NCBI GenBank assembly: GCA_030765065.1
Contig: CM060975.1
Location: 170,100,993-170,164,992 of the forward strand
Source of the DNA: Deroplatys truncata
Lineage: Eukaryota; Arthropoda; Insecta; Mantodea; Mantidae
Direction of reading: 5' to 3'
Length of the DNA stretch: 64,000 nt
The position numbers and the translations under genes were made by a program. The notes below the pieces were generated by a model that was not told the origin of the DNA, searched no databases, and saw only the letters and a program-made list of their open reading frames with translations. Of the stretch, positions 1 through 12,000 are shown piece by piece; within the stretch, counting starts at the first letter, position 1, and each line of letters begins with the position of its first letter.

Positions 1-2718
1 ATATACCGAATTTGGAAATTTAGTATGTAATCTTCCAGATAGTATAATATTCCGTATGTAATCATAATTAAAAAAAATGATAGTCTGACAAAAACTGGGC
101 TTCTCAGCAACTGCACATTAACAAATTGAAATGGTTATACTAGTAATGAGCTTCTCCATAAATTAAATTGTACTATTACAAAAGAAAACTTGAAGAATAT
201 ATTATATATATATACATACATACATACGCACATACATACAACTCGATCTTAAATATCTCTTAAGTTATTTTCTACTTAGTGCTATAGTATGCTGTTGCAG
301 TGATATTTTGTAATGTACTGTATTATGCCACGTAAGCTTTCTGCAGTTAGTTCTGTTGGAAATAAGTAAATATCATATAAATATCAGTGTTTGATCAATG
401 GACCTCATGAAAGGTGTAAGTAACAATGTAACTTTAATCATTAATTATGGATCTTAAAATTAATTATAATATCAAAATTAAAAAAAACTTCTATTTAAAA
501 GGTTAAAAGTTTTATTCTTGCTAATATTGTTTGTTTTAATATTATTAATATGATATTATCTTCAGTGTATTATATAGGCTCTAACTGAAAGAAGTTTTAC
601 ACTTTAAACTCACTCAATCATTTCTAATTTTATTACATACAAATTTATAAATAATTTATGAATGTTATTGTACCCGAAATGAAATGAAATTTAATTATAT
701 TTGGTCTTTCGACAACCCGTTTGGCAGGAGATAATATACTAATAATCTAACATTCCAATTGTGTTATGTTTGTAAAATTTCGTTCTATTCCTAGTGGTTT
801 TAGTGAACATTAAAATATATTTAAACGATATATGGGAAGTGTTAGGTAACCAGATTCTGACGGGCGAGAAACAGTGCGCCTGACTAGTGCCATGGTAGGC
901 GTACCGCCTTACGTTCGGAAGAGGTACGCAAGCGATGTTATTACTACGAAGCGCTTAACTAAACAGTTGCATTTATGCTGTAAAATTAAATGTAAGCGAA
1001 ATCAGTGTAGCCACAAAGCCTTTGTCATGCTACTCAAATAGTGGGGCGTATAATACGTTATTAATTTATGTTAAAGCAAAACGTAAGTTATAAACGAAAG
1101 ACAACTTCAGAAATATTTCTCTAATCGACAGTAGCTAGTAAGCAAACTTTTCTCAAGGCCCAGTTGGTGGAGGCCAAGGAAAGAATCTTTGAGATGATCT
1201 GTAAATATTCAAGTTTCATTACCCCACAAATATTGCTCAAGTGATGAGTTTGTGTGTCGCTTTACTATGTCATATTGTTAATGCGATATTCTTAAAACGA
1301 ATTTTGATCACTAAAGAAATTTGTCTCACGCGAGATGGCATATAAAATTTCCACAGCCTTCTTAATATCTGGAGTACATGACTGAATTCGGATGATAATC
1401 TTCCTTTGCAACAGTAACTTTTATTTAATGCATTGTGCCATTTGTATCCCCCCTAACAGTTTTGTACGAGATTTTTCGTCTCTGGCTGACCTTCTTTCGG
1501 TGACCATAACAAGCAGGTCACATCTCCAGAAACTTAAGGCATAAGTAACAGCTGATTGGACGGTGCATCCTCCAATACCGTGGCCGCAGCTTGGTGGTGT
1601 GTTTTGGAATCTTCTACTGAGAGCAGGTGTCGAGAGGTTCGGTGTGGTGAAGAAAAACAGACCCTTAGAGAGAGGATGCACAACTTTATACCAGGCAGAG
1701 TCGAGTAGTAGTGCAATTCACTCGTAAATGTGGTCATTTATTTCGGTCTATTCTAAATTACTGAACAACATGTTTGGTGACTAAATTATTCTGAATTGTA
1801 CAGTTCCTTTATGCTCTATATTTTGAGGCCGTTTTACAGATCAACGGAGAGATTCACGCAGCAAAGAGGGAAAAGAAAGTGATTGTAAAAGTTTATATAG
1901 AAGTTATGTGGGGAATACTCATTTTAAATCAGAGTTATTTAATTGTTATATTTATACACACACACGCATATACCGCGTGAGTATTCTCATCCTGCAGATT
2001 GGTAACTAGCCAACCCTATTTTACAGACGATGCGAAATGCAGTGCTGACACCGCATTCAGCCCGCTGATTAGGGCTACAGTGGTGCTCGTTGTTAAAGTG
2101 CTCTAGACGCAATGTTTAACATGCTAGAAAGTCATGATGAAGTTCGAAAGTTCAAATCACGCCTTTTAAAAAAACGTGTTTCTATTCATTTTTTGCATTT
2201 ACTTATGATGTTCATTAAAGCATATTCTAAAAAGTAACAATTTGTGTTTTAATGAAACTCGCATAATTGAATTAAGTAAAACACTTCCGTGCCAAACTAT
2301 CAGCTCTCGTTAAATTTACTAAACATAAAAAGTACCTTCAAGTGGCAGTTTTTGAACCTGGGGCCTTCACCAGTGATAGCCAACGTGCATACTGTTGCGC
2401 TACGAGTGCAAGTCATTGAACACAGCGGTGCAAAGCAGTCATTTCAACTGAAATTAATACGACGCGATACAGTGGACATTGCTTACTGCATATCCTGTAC
2501 AATGCCGGGACTGCATAACTTCTCAACCCGTAGGCTGAAAAGACTCACCTGGTGTATATGTGTGTGTATATTCTTAAAATTTCGCAAATATTTAAAATAT
2601 AAAATTCCCACACATAGATTTGTTAGCAAAAATCTATTTTGTACTTAAAAAATAATTCATCCAAGATCGGCGTAATTATGTTGAATAATAGTGAAGCACA
2701 ATAAATTTGTGCAAAGCA
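1..2718. other. AT-rich stretch without a recognisable gene
   Basis: I see no conserved protein, RNA or complete mobile element here. There is a short AT/ACAT microsatellite near 200-240. Two overlapping minus-strand frames at 1421-1737 lie behind a TATAAAG-like motif near 1690 but have no recognisable domain. A minus-strand B-box-like motif (AGGTTCAAAAAC, about 2349-2360) hints at an old tRNA-derived SINE remnant, too decayed to delimit. Confidence 0.6.
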
Positions 2719-2720
2719 TA

Positions 2721-3346
2721 TACAGGTGGACCGTTTAAGTTGAGACTGTACAGTATCTCCAAAACTACAAAAAATGTGTTGAATGAAAATTTCTGGATAT
2801 TATGGGGGAAATTAAATGCAATTAGTTTTGTTTTGTTTGATGATGGTCATTTTAGGGGAAATTTAATTTTATAAATGGGAACCTACATTTTTTAATTCGT
2901 TTTCTCATTAGAAAATGGTTTATAAAAAACTGTTTATTTTGTGATGAGGAATAAGGAAACAAAATAAAAACTGCTGGTTCCCAACTATGAAACGTAACCT
3001 AACCATTAAATGACCACCCATGGATGGTCCAACAATTCATTGCACTCTTCGTACATAGCCATTCAGACTTTTCGTTATTATTTACGTTGGTGTAAGAACA
3101 ATTGAAGGTGCTTTATGGAAATGCTTTGTTTTTTATAAGGAGTGAGAAAACATAAAGCAGGTAGGTTCCCATTTAAACCAAAGTAAATTCACCCTAAATT
3201 GATCATCATAACGTTCTCCAAATAAAACATGACATGGCATTTACTTTCCCACATAATATCAATCAACTTTTACTAAAGACATTTCTTTCTACAACGCTTA
3301 GTTTTGGAGATATTGTACAGTCTCAACTTAAATGGCCCACCCTGTA
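2721..3346. mobile_element. Palindromic MITE with TA target duplication (Tc1/mariner-like termini)
   Basis: Seen: the left end (TACAGGTGGACCGTTTAAGT) and the reverse complement of the right end (TACAGGGTGGGCCATTTAAG) match closely. The match continues inward through GTTGAGACTGTACA and the conserved GATGATC and GGGAACCTAC blocks for about 220-230 bp. The element is flanked on both sides by TA (2719-2720 and 3347-3348). There is no transposase frame inside. Known: long-TIR elements beginning TACAGGGTG with a TA duplication are typical non-autonomous partners of Tc1/mariner transposases. Inference: it was mobilised in trans by such an element. A 72-aa frame at the right arm is a by-product of the TIR. 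Confidence 0.85.
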
Positions 3347-4003
3347 TATTGTGTTCAAATGTAACTCTGTGATATCCTTGACATATTTCCGAGGTAGGGC
3401 CCGAACCACATCTCCTAGCTATCTATGTGCTAGGCGAAAGCTTCCACTTTAGTTACCCTAATAATCAACTGTTATATATAAGCTACGAACGTGAATATTT
3501 TACAAAGAGTGTAATAGTTTTAATACCAGATTAATATCTCAAATTGTACTAAGTTTTATATTTTTCAGATAACATGTTGGTTAGTTAGGTTGTAAAGTGG
3601 GAGCAGTGTAATATTGTAATAGCCACACAGTAATAACACATGCAGCATGAACAGGAATACATAATTGGCTGCACTATCCTGTATGACGTCTGATAGGTCA
3701 ATATTATCTACTAATTTACAAGCAATGCATTACTGAAAGCTGTGCAATGAGCTTCTTCAAACATACGCAGTGATATGTGACTCCTAAACGATGGTAGCCT
3801 CCCATACTTCTCGCCCAGTGTAAGAAAGCCTAGGCAGAGTTTTCCCAGCTCAGTGGACTAGAAGAAATGCCCAGAACACTACTCGATAAAATGCCAAGAT
3901 TTAGATCTATAGAGTTTTATTTTTGAAGTCATAGTATGCATGTTGGTGTTTAAAAATTCGTAGTATAGCATCAAATGTGTTTACAAATACGCATATAGCA
4001 TTT
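3347..4003. other. Gene-less spacer with a tRNA-like remnant
   Basis: No coding signal. On the minus strand around 3378-3440 a segment with a B-box-like GGTTCGGGCCC and a stem-forming CTAGC...GCTAG could be an old tRNA or SINE fragment; the A box is not clear. The rest is featureless AT-rich DNA. Confidence 0.5.
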
Positions 4004-6503
4004 GAATCGGTGATTTGAAAAGGGAAACAAGTCCAGTTTTTTGCGAAAATAAGTAGAATTATAGTAAACTTTGTTTCTCAGTCTTCATGCGATCCATTAG
4101 TGTAAACCAGAAACTTTTTCTGTAGAAGGCATGACTTCTAAAGCTGATTAAAGATCCTATTGATTTTAAAAGAGAAATAAGTCCAGGTAGTTTCCTTTTA
4201 TGCTCACAGAGGGCATTGATGTTGGTTAATATTGTAGAGTTACTAGATTAATTGATTGCTCAATGATTAATCTGTGTGTGTTGATAATACCATCATTCAT
4301 TGGCTTATTGTTTTCCACTAATAGTATAGTGCATATTGCAACATTACTAACTACTTTTTGTTGCTTATTTGTGAATAGTTCTGAGAGTGAATCTCCCAAG
4401 AAAGAATAATAGAAAAGGTGTTCGAAATACTGATGATTATGCCCATGGAAAAAGAAAAAGAACTCGCTTAGCTGCGGTGAAATGTGTCACTGGAAAGAGT
4501 AATATTATGAATACTAAAAATACCGGTCCTGACTACAACTGTCGTTGAATTGCACAAATAAACTTTCTACATTGATAAAATAGATGTTCTATCACAGCGG
4601 CTCAGTGGATCAACTAAAATGAACAAGATGCACTTCTAATCGGACTAATAGAAAGTAAACCAGTACATAGAGGACGACAAAGTAAAGAAGCGAGCTCTCA
4701 AATGAGATCATCGTCATTCATCTTTCATGTGCTCTTAGGTTCCAGTAGAATTCGTTATTGCAAACAATCATTTTTGAACTTTCTGCTATTTCTGGGAAAC
4801 CTGTTTACCGATTAACATCCATCCTATTTGCAGGAGGTTTTCCTACTGATAGGCGCGGGAAGCATGTAAATCGTGGCAATGCAGTACCTGAAAAAGTAGT
4901 TCGTACGATAGATCAACACATCAGGGCACCTCCTAAGCACCAAACATATTATTGAAATATACGTATCTCATACCTTGACTCCCAACTCAATGTTAAGAAG
5001 ATATATCAGCTTTTCTGTGGAGATAACAGATTTAGTGAGACTGTTAGGTATAAGTACTATCTAAGGTATTACAATGAAAACTATGGGATTCGGATTTGGT
5101 CCTCCTCAAACGGATGTTTTTTCCATATATGAAGAATTAAATGTGAAGATCAAGTCCACATCATTCTATGAAAATGCTAAAAGAGCTGCAGTTGCAGAAT
5201 TAATTGTCCATAAAAAAGTATCTAAGTGTTTTAAGAAATTAGGGGAAGCAAAGAAGATGATAGTGTTTGCAACTTTAGCTTGCGATTATTTGCAGAATAT
5301 TCAACTTCCGGCTTTGTCTGTGCAATAAATGGTTTACCTGAGAAAACTATGGCTTTATTTATTTTGCATGCAAGACCTCAAGTTAGATAATACAAACTTT
5401 TACATTTATCATGATGGTGTGACGAAACGAGGACCAGATGAAGTTTGTATCTTTTTTAACACTACTTTTGTCAGTACCCACCAACTGTGAAGACACTATA
5501 TTCAGCGATTCTTGCCTTTGACAAAATAGGAACCACACAGTTGTGCGATTTTTATTGTCGTTAACAATGACAGGAAAGTTCAATGTCATCCATCAATACT
5601 TTCCAAAAAGAGGCCAGTCTTTCTTGCCATGCGAACACGACTTTGGTTTTATAAAGCGTGTCCTTCTTCGTCAGGATAGAGTATATACTCCATTTGAATA
5701 CATGTTACTAATATTATCAGCTACGACACACTCAAATGCTTTTATGGCAACAGTAATAGACACTGAAGATATTACGAACTTAAAAACCTGGTGGTAGAAG
5801 AATTTCAAGATGACAACCAAAGCTATTGCTTGCCCTGGTAGTTTTCATTGTGAGCCTGGGCTGAATCTTTCAAAGTATAGGCATCTAACCTACGATAGAA
5901 AACGCTTTGGTTACCTCAAGGCATATCAAATATTGATGGCATTATCCATCACTCTTTCAAGTTGGCGAAAGGTAACACCAGTCCAGATTTTCCATCCCGG
6001 AAAGTATATGGGGCATTGTTATCCCAATCAACAATAAGAAAACAGCGGGTGTTGGAAAAACATTAAAATACATCCCAGATGAACATCTGCATTATGACAT
6101 GGGCAGCAACTGATGTTGAGCTTGATGTGTAGAAACTATTGCTAAGAGTAATTTGTAATGTCAATATATTGCAATATGTTAATTAACCTCATGGTAGATG
6201 TATTACCAGAATACTATGTTTCATAAATTTACAAGTACATAAATAAAGTGCAAAACATTCTTACTTTTCACATAACTTTGATTAATTGTTTATAAAGGAA
6301 ACAAATCCCAGTATAAGAGGTGTTCTGTAAACCAATGAAATGCAAAACTGAGGTCTTGAGTAGCCCAAACAATCAATGTCTAGATCTGCGAGTTATCTAT
6401 GGAACATAAATTTCCAAGATGCCAACCTTAGAGGTTATTAAGCTTTTCTGGTTTTCTAAACACTATGAAAGTAGGACTTGTTTCCCTTTTCACTCACCGA
6501 TTC
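4004..6503 (+). mobile_element. Decayed ~2.5-kb DNA transposon with TIRs and subterminal repeats
   Basis: Seen: the left end GAATCGGTGATTTGAAAAGG and the reverse complement of the right end (GAATCGGTGAGTGAAAAGGG) form about 30-bp TIRs with one indel, both running into GGGAAACAAGTCC. Variants of this 13-mer recur just inside the ends, near 4170 (GAGAAATAAGTCC) and 6297 (GGAAACAAATCCC), like transposase-binding subterminal repeats. Flanks give a possible 4-bp duplication ATTT (4000-4003 and 6504-6507). Inside is a broken transposase reading frame. The right flank is LINE coding sequence, so the element may have jumped into an older LINE. The superfamily cannot be named with certainty. Confidence 0.7.
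4381..5795 (+). pseudogene. Broken transposase-like gene of the SDxCxGQN / FLPCxxDFG family
   Basis: Seen across shifting frames and several stops: a basic N-terminal part ending TGPDYNC (4381-4545), a segment with RRGKHVNRGNAVPEKVV (about 4840-4900), ELNVKKIYQLFCGDNRF (about 4985-5035), a block like FGFGPPQTDVF (5089-5121), YHDGVTKRGPDEV (about 5408-5446), FSDSCL-stop-QNRN (about 5500-5536) and RGQSFLPCEHDFGFIKRV (5611-5664). Known: intact relatives are common in arthropod genomes as uncharacterised proteins with SDNCAGQNKN and FLPCDRDFG motifs, which look like RNase H-fold catalytic segments. The order and spacing match that family. Inference: this is the transposase of the surrounding TIR element; at least one stop falls inside a catalytic-type motif, so it is dead. 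Confidence 0.7.
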
Positions 6504-7470
6504 ATTTATTGACTTCCAGAAAGCTTTCGATTGTGTAGATAGGGATAATCAATGGAACATAATGACTAATACAGGATACCCCAATCATTATAATTGAAGT
6601 AATTAAAATTCTGTATAGAGGAACTAACATAATTATAAATATTGGCACATCAAAAAACTCAACAAATTGTAACAAATAGGAATGTTAAACAAGGATTTAG
6701 TTAATCAATAAAATTGCTTAATATCCATATTGATGTGGAAGAGAGATGGTATAAATTCAGATATACAGATAGGTAGAAATTATTATTTGAATATCTTATT
6801 GATGTTGATGATGTGGTATTAATACGAAAGAGTTAAAACTAATAATATAGTGTTATTATAATGGTACACAGTTATAAGTTGAATGACATAGGAAATAAGT
6901 ATAACATGAAAATATCAACAAGTAAACGAAACTGATGGAACACAGTGAGAATACCCTAAAATGTCTAAAACTATTATATAAGGCAAAATATGACAAGTCC
7001 CCTACTTTGAATTCTTGGATTGTAATACAAGTTTTCACGGAGATAGATATAGAAAATAGAATGAATAAGTTTCGCCAAATATGCGACACAATAAAATTAC
7101 AAAGTAAAATTAGAAAAGGTGCAAAAATTAAATTTTATAAAATAATGGCTATTCCAACGTTGATGAATGGCAGCGAGTCCTGAATTATGAGCGAGAAAGA
7201 TAAACAGCAGCAGAAACGATAATTCTGAGAAAGGTATATATATATACCTTAGGTATATATATATAGTAAATGATAAAATTTAAGATTTCAAGGAGAATTG
7301 GAAACAAGATTTGATTACAATGATTATTGAAATAATACAGTGATGATACAACAGTATAAACCACGAGGTAGAAGAGATATTGAGCGCCCAGGAAAAGGTG
7401 GAGCTGAATAAAGGAAGATATAACAGGCAATTTGCCTAATCCATGAAGTGAAAAGGAGAAGAAATTTTTA
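6504..7470 (+). pseudogene. Non-LTR retrotransposon reverse transcriptase fragment, badly decayed
   Basis: Seen: motif A as FIDFQKAFDCVDRDNQW at the start, a region like NKDLVNQ, DVDDVVLI in place of the usual YADD motif C (about 6800-6825), NKYNMKISTSK (6895-6925), MNKFRQICDTIK, KIKFYKIMAIPTLMNGSES (ends 7183) and a C-terminal KPRGRRDIERPG (about 7350-7390) followed by EDITGNLPNP. Stops and frameshifts separate these blocks. Known: this order matches the RT palm, thumb and C-terminus of a common arthropod LINE type; the clade (RTE-, L2- or CR1-like) cannot be set from this. The 5' half and endonuclease are absent, as in a 5'-truncated insertion or one cut by the neighbouring transposon. Confidence 0.75.
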
Positions 7471-8289
7471 TAAATACGGTTAATATAGAGATCTTCAAAA
7501 CAGAGTTCTGAATGCTGCATCCACAGTAAGCAATAATGGTGGTATTTGGAAATTGTGATAACAAACTGCTGCACCGATAATAATTAGACTTTTGTGTTGA
7601 AGCAAATAGAGGACATTATTATGGAATTATGAAATACATTAAATAACGTATTTGTTTTACGTCTTAAAACAAAATGTTTTGTGATTTAAAAAAGCAATTC
7701 CTTTTTCACATAATGACCCTACTCAAGGTAACAAACTGAATATAATTATTGCTATACACGAACGATTTATGTCGGTCTACTCTTCAAACTCGAGACACGT
7801 GACTTTATGTATGATTAATTTAAAGAAGTTGGAAATGCAATTAAAAAATACTATAAATGTCTGGTATTAGCAGTTTAAAGGATGTGTTCAATGATACTGT
7901 ATGCCTAAAAACGATTACGTCCTTGCTAATTATGGTATTCTAAATACTGCATCATACTGATTGATAAAAATACGGGCAGTTTTGATGATAGAGTTTTACT
8001 AGAATAATTTTGTATAGCATTTTTACAAGGAAAACGTCACACGTATTCAAGCATACCCAATATTTTAGAATTTTGTTTACTAAATGTAAACACCTTATCG
8101 ACAACGATTTTATTTCCTCCATGACATACAGTTTACTAAACCATGAAATGCTGAAAACTAGTGAAGCAGAGATTTCATCATTTTTTAAAGCTAGCAATTA
8201 TATAAAATGCTCTATCATTTATAAACCTTTCAAACAACTCCAACTTATGTAAAAGCGAAGAATGCACTTGATTAAATACTTCCAATAGA
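7471..8289. other. AT-rich spacer
   Basis: Probably LINE 3' untranslated sequence at its start, then AT-rich DNA. Two small opposite frames near 7952-8252 overlap each other and show no domain. Nothing else is recognisable. Confidence 0.5.
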
Positions 8290-8884
8290 AAAAAACTGAT
8301 GTGTTGTACTCACATGGCTTTCTCAACTCGTGTACAAACTATACAAACACTTGCAGAAACTATCTTATTGCTAATTTTTATAGGTGCAAGGGGAATATGG
8401 TAAGCTTTAAGCACCAGTCAATTATTTTAAGAGCTGGTTGCGATGTGGAGCATTCCATTCTCTCTGCGTGTCCAGGACATAAAAAAACGAATTTTCATTT
8501 GAAAATAAGCTATAAGTAGTAGAAAATTGAAACGAATAACAAGAAATATTTCGAAAATGGTTCACACGGCAAAATGTGTATATGACATAAAATGTGTGTT
8601 TTAACGCGATATAGGTTCTTGTGTAGTAAAAGTTTGCCTATCTCCTACGGTTTTCCAGTTATGCAAAAGCCATTCAGAATAAAAAGGACTTTTTGGAACA
8701 TTCCCAGAAAATTCAACATATCCGACTTTTCGCCTTTGCGTTATGCTCTCCAAAGACACACGGATCTTTTTCTAAAAATTATTTGTTTGGAATCAGGAGA
8801 CTTTACGGTGAAATCTCGGTATTGAATTTTTGGGTGGAATGTAATACTTCCTCTACATACATACGTAGCAGAGAAAGTAAAAGA
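8290..8884 (-). repeat. R900 repeat copy (reverse, internally deleted)
   Basis: R900 is a ~0.85-kb dispersed non-coding family. In the orientation used here for + it begins TTTACTTTCTCTACC with a small palindrome, continues with GCATTCCACCCAAAAATTC, a TG-rich microsatellite and AACAGCATAACTCAAAAACG, and ends GTAGAGAAAGTCATGTGAAT followed by GTAACACATCAGA. This copy is inverted: it starts ACTGATGTGTTGTACTCACA and ends GCAGAGAAAGTAAAA. About 200 bp are missing near 8728-8735, where AACATATCC runs directly into GACTTTTCG. Confidence 0.85.
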
Positions 8885-9600
8885 AAGAACAATAATAAAT
8901 ATGAGTTTATTCTTCGGCACCGGAACGTCACTGGAAGACGTTACTCCATAACATAACGGCGATTGCCATGAACTATTGTCAAAGTATTTTGATGTAGCAT
9001 TGTTACTTTTTATGAAAGTGAATGATTTTTTTTCTTTTGTTTAGTCATATTTTCATAAATATCATACGTTTTGCCTGCAATGTTTGTGATTTTGTCATTT
9101 GTCCAAGTTTTATTTTGTTTTTAGTTGTTTCTGTTCATGGTGACAGAAAGGCGATGCTATTGCCTCTCATGCTGTTGGCCTGCTTTCAAACTCCTCTTAG
9201 ATAAGCTATTTGCCTAAGGTATTCCTTAGTAGTCCTTAAGAGTCAACATCAGGTATATCAAGTGTTTCAGATTACCGAGCACAATTTTACATATATTTCA
9301 TTTTCTCACTCCCAGATTAATTTCATATGTATTAATTGAGACCTTAAATATTATTATTATTATACTGTGCAGTAACGACGAAATGTGCAACAAGACATAA
9401 AGCTAGGTAGATAATTTTTAATTAGATGTCCACTGCCAGACATTTTAATAATGCTCTAACATTTAATAACAGCTCTGCATTGTGCCTGTAATTTATTCCA
9501 AGCATGCTACCTGCACATTTTGCAGAATATTTTTTGAAGTATCCAGCTTCATAGAAATTAATTGAGAACACATTAAAGCTGCTGAGGAATGCTACATTCT
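8885..9600. other. Gene-less spacer
   Basis: AT-rich with short ATT runs near 9350. No domain or RNA motif seen. Confidence 0.5.
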
Positions 9601-9840
9601 TTAATTACGTGAACAAACGGCGCCGCTGGCAATTCGAGAAGAACGCAGGTATGCGGCCAGGGCACGGGGAGGTGCTGGCGTTATTATTTTTCCCCTTGTT
9701 TGTTGCACAACAATTTTTCTGTTTCCATCAACACTTTTAATTGGAGAAGTTGCAACTACTGGCACATCTAATTCCTCCCCCATTATTCTTTTAAATTTGG
9801 TACTGATGATGAGCGCTGAAGCAGTTGGATACCAAACTCC
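9601..9840 (-). CDS. Unrecognised 80-codon open stretch (possible exon or retro-fragment)
   Basis: On the minus strand the frame is open from about 9840 to a stop at 9601; the first ATG inside is at 9783 and gives 60 residues starting MGEELDVPVVATSP. Codon use looks more protein-like than the flanking DNA, with a basic serine/alanine-rich C-terminus (ALAAYLRSSRIASGAVCSRN). I do not recognise the product. It lies just 3' of an antisense LINE fragment on the same strand, so it may be a fragment of an old retroelement or a retrocopied exon rather than a host gene. No clear start context or splice acceptor was identified. Confidence 0.25.
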   Translation of the reverse strand, partial: GVWYPTASALIISTKFKRIMGEELDVPVVATSPIKSVDGNRKIVVQQTRGKIITPAPPRALAAYLRSSRIASGAVCSRN

Positions 9841-9859
9841 CCAGGTGTTTTATTTGTAG

Positions 9860-11110
9860 ATAGGTGGATAAGGTATCTTTATTGGTTTCAAATTATTGAA
9901 GTTATTACACAAGTATTTAGTGCGTGGTTCATTCACCGTACATGCATATTTAAGATAAACAACAGAAAAAGAAAACAAAACAAAAATAACAAGAAAAAGG
10001 AAAATAGAGATAAATTACCTTTGTCTAACTGAACAAATTTGACCTAGCTTCGCGCATTTTAACCAAGAAATTGCCCATGTTTTGCCAGTAACTCTGGTCA
10101 GCCAATCTATTTCTTAAGGGACTTAAGAATTTTTCTTTGAGTTTAATTGTTCGCTGGTTCTCCCACTGTGCCCATTCCGCCAAAATATGTACCCAGTCCT
10201 CATCCAAATCACATAATGTGCAGATTCTCTTACCACAATCGTCAGTCATTTTCTGTGCCCTCCAGCCCCCCAGTCTAAACCATGCCATTCCTGATCTTTC
10301 CTTTTTTAAGTATGTATGCTTCTTTACCCCAATTCAATTTTGTTTAATTTGCTAAACTTGGAGAAGGTTTAATTTTACAATCGATTCTATTTCCTATTGG
10401 TTGATGTCTCTTAGTCTTCTTTTGACTCCGTTCCATATGTTTTTGTTATTTGTTTCAGCTCTTCCCATACTGACCCCATTGCTATTCTCGTCAAACCCCT
10501 TTCCAAATCAGCTGCCCAAAACTTAGGAGACAGGTTTTCTCGTTGGTATTTATAACATTTGGATCGTAATGTGGAGTTATCCCCCTGCATCAGCCTCAGC
10601 CAGTATTTCATTGCTCTTATTTTGTAGTGTATTGTGTCTTCATAACATCCCACCTCCCTCAATACCCCCGAATTTGATTTGCCTTGTGAAACTCCAAGAA
10701 CTCTTTTCCAAAATGCTACCTGTGTTTTATTTACATGCTCTGCTCTTTCCCATCCCCAGATTTCACTTCCGTATAATAAAATCGGCCTTATCATACATCT
10801 TTTCTAATGAATCCACAGGTACATCCGATATCCGCGAGAGGGTACGTAATAATTCATTCAACTGCCCACGAGCTTTGTAGTTAGTTACTGAAAGATGTTT
10901 GTTCCAAACATTACTCCTAAATAGGAGATAATTGTTTAATGTTTTGTAGTTCTAGCCCCTTGAAATACCATTTTTCATCCCTGCCATACACATAGCCAAT
11001 TTTGAAAGCAACTGTTTTTGTTTTATGAATGTTTACCACCAAACCCCAGTGTTTACAACTGTACGTGCTTGTACTCAAGAAGGAACTCAGGATTCAAAAC
11101 AAAATGCATT
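9860..11110 (-). pseudogene. 3' part of a non-LTR retrotransposon (RT thumb and C-terminal domain)
   Basis: Seen on the minus strand: a decayed stretch with WGLVVNIHKTKTVAFK (about 10990-11040), then MIRPILLYGSEIWGWERAEH and KRVLGVSQGK, VIKYWLRL-like RAMKYWLRLMQ (10411-10794), then after a frameshift CGKRICTLCDLDEDWVHILA with a C-x2-C...H cluster (10025-10288). Known: LLYGSEIWG followed by a leucine-rich thumb and a CCHC-like end is the C-terminus of many arthropod LINE polymerases. The catalytic palm is missing. The sequence from 9860 to 10025 is probably its 3' untranslated region. Clade not assignable. Confidence 0.75.
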
Positions 11111-11157
11111 ATCTTCAGTGCTTAAAACATAATTGTAAGTATATTATAATAACTTTA

Positions 11158-11302
11158 TTATTTCTCTACTACGTATAGTATAAGTAGGAGAAGCATTGAT
11201 TCCACCCAAAAATTCTATATCGAAATTTCACCAAATGCGTATTTTGAGGCCCACTGAATCAAAAAAAAAGCATTTTTAGAAACAGGTCCCTGTGCCTCTG
11301 TG

Positions 11303-11337
<35 letters not shown>

Positions 11338-12000
11338 ACAGTATAACTCAAAAACGAAACATCGGATAAATATTAAAGTTGGTATTTAGGTTCAGTGTCT
11401 TTCAAAGATGCGACACGAAGAATTTCAAGAAAATCCTCCACCCCAAACTACCCTTTGTATGGACCATTTTTCAATTTTGATTTAAAAATGGCTCTAACGA
11501 TCTTGATTAAAATATAATATGTTTAAGATATTTTTATGGCAAATGAAATGTATGTCTTAAATTTCTGCGAATGTCCCCAAAAGTAATCTTCATTCTGAAT
11601 GGCTTTTGTATAACTGCTAAACTGTAAGAGATAAACGAAGTTTTAAAACACAAAAAAGTTAAGCTCGTTAAAACACCCATTTTTGGCACATACACTTTTT
11701 TTGTGTCTGTGCGTGTGTTTGTGGCGTGAACCATTTCCGAGATATTCCTTTTTATTTGAAATTGTTCGAATTTTCCAATACTTATACTTTTTCTCAAATG
11801 GGAATTCGTTATTTTTTTATTTATTTTTTTATGTATTGGCCATGCAAAGAGAATGGAATGAAACATAGCAATCGGCACTTAAAAGTTTCTGCAATTGTTT
11901 ATCTCGATTATCACGAAGTAAGTGAAGAATAAGCGTATATAAAAATAGTTTGTACAAGAGTAGAGAAAGTCATGCGAGTGCAATAGATTAGAATTTTTTT
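11158..12000 (+). repeat. R900 repeat copy
   Basis: Nearly full length. It starts TTTCTCTACTACGTATAGTA, has the CCACCCAAAAATTCTAT block and a long TG microsatellite (11298-11338), the TAACTCAAAAACGAAAC block, and ends GTAGAGAAAGTCATGCGAGT. It belongs to the subtype with CCATGCAAAGAGAATGGAAT in the right half, shared with the copy at 31311-32160. Confidence 0.85.
11298..11338. repeat. (TG)n microsatellite inside R900
   Basis: About 40 bases of TG repeats with one interruption (TGTGTGCG), at the position where the other R900 copies carry a shorter TG or TGTC tract. It is therefore part of the family's structure and not an independent locus. Confidence 0.95.

Noticed and set aside
1421-1737. 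Small secreted or regulatory protein behind a TATA box
   Set aside because: Two overlapping frames with no domain; the TATAAAG word alone is not evidence.
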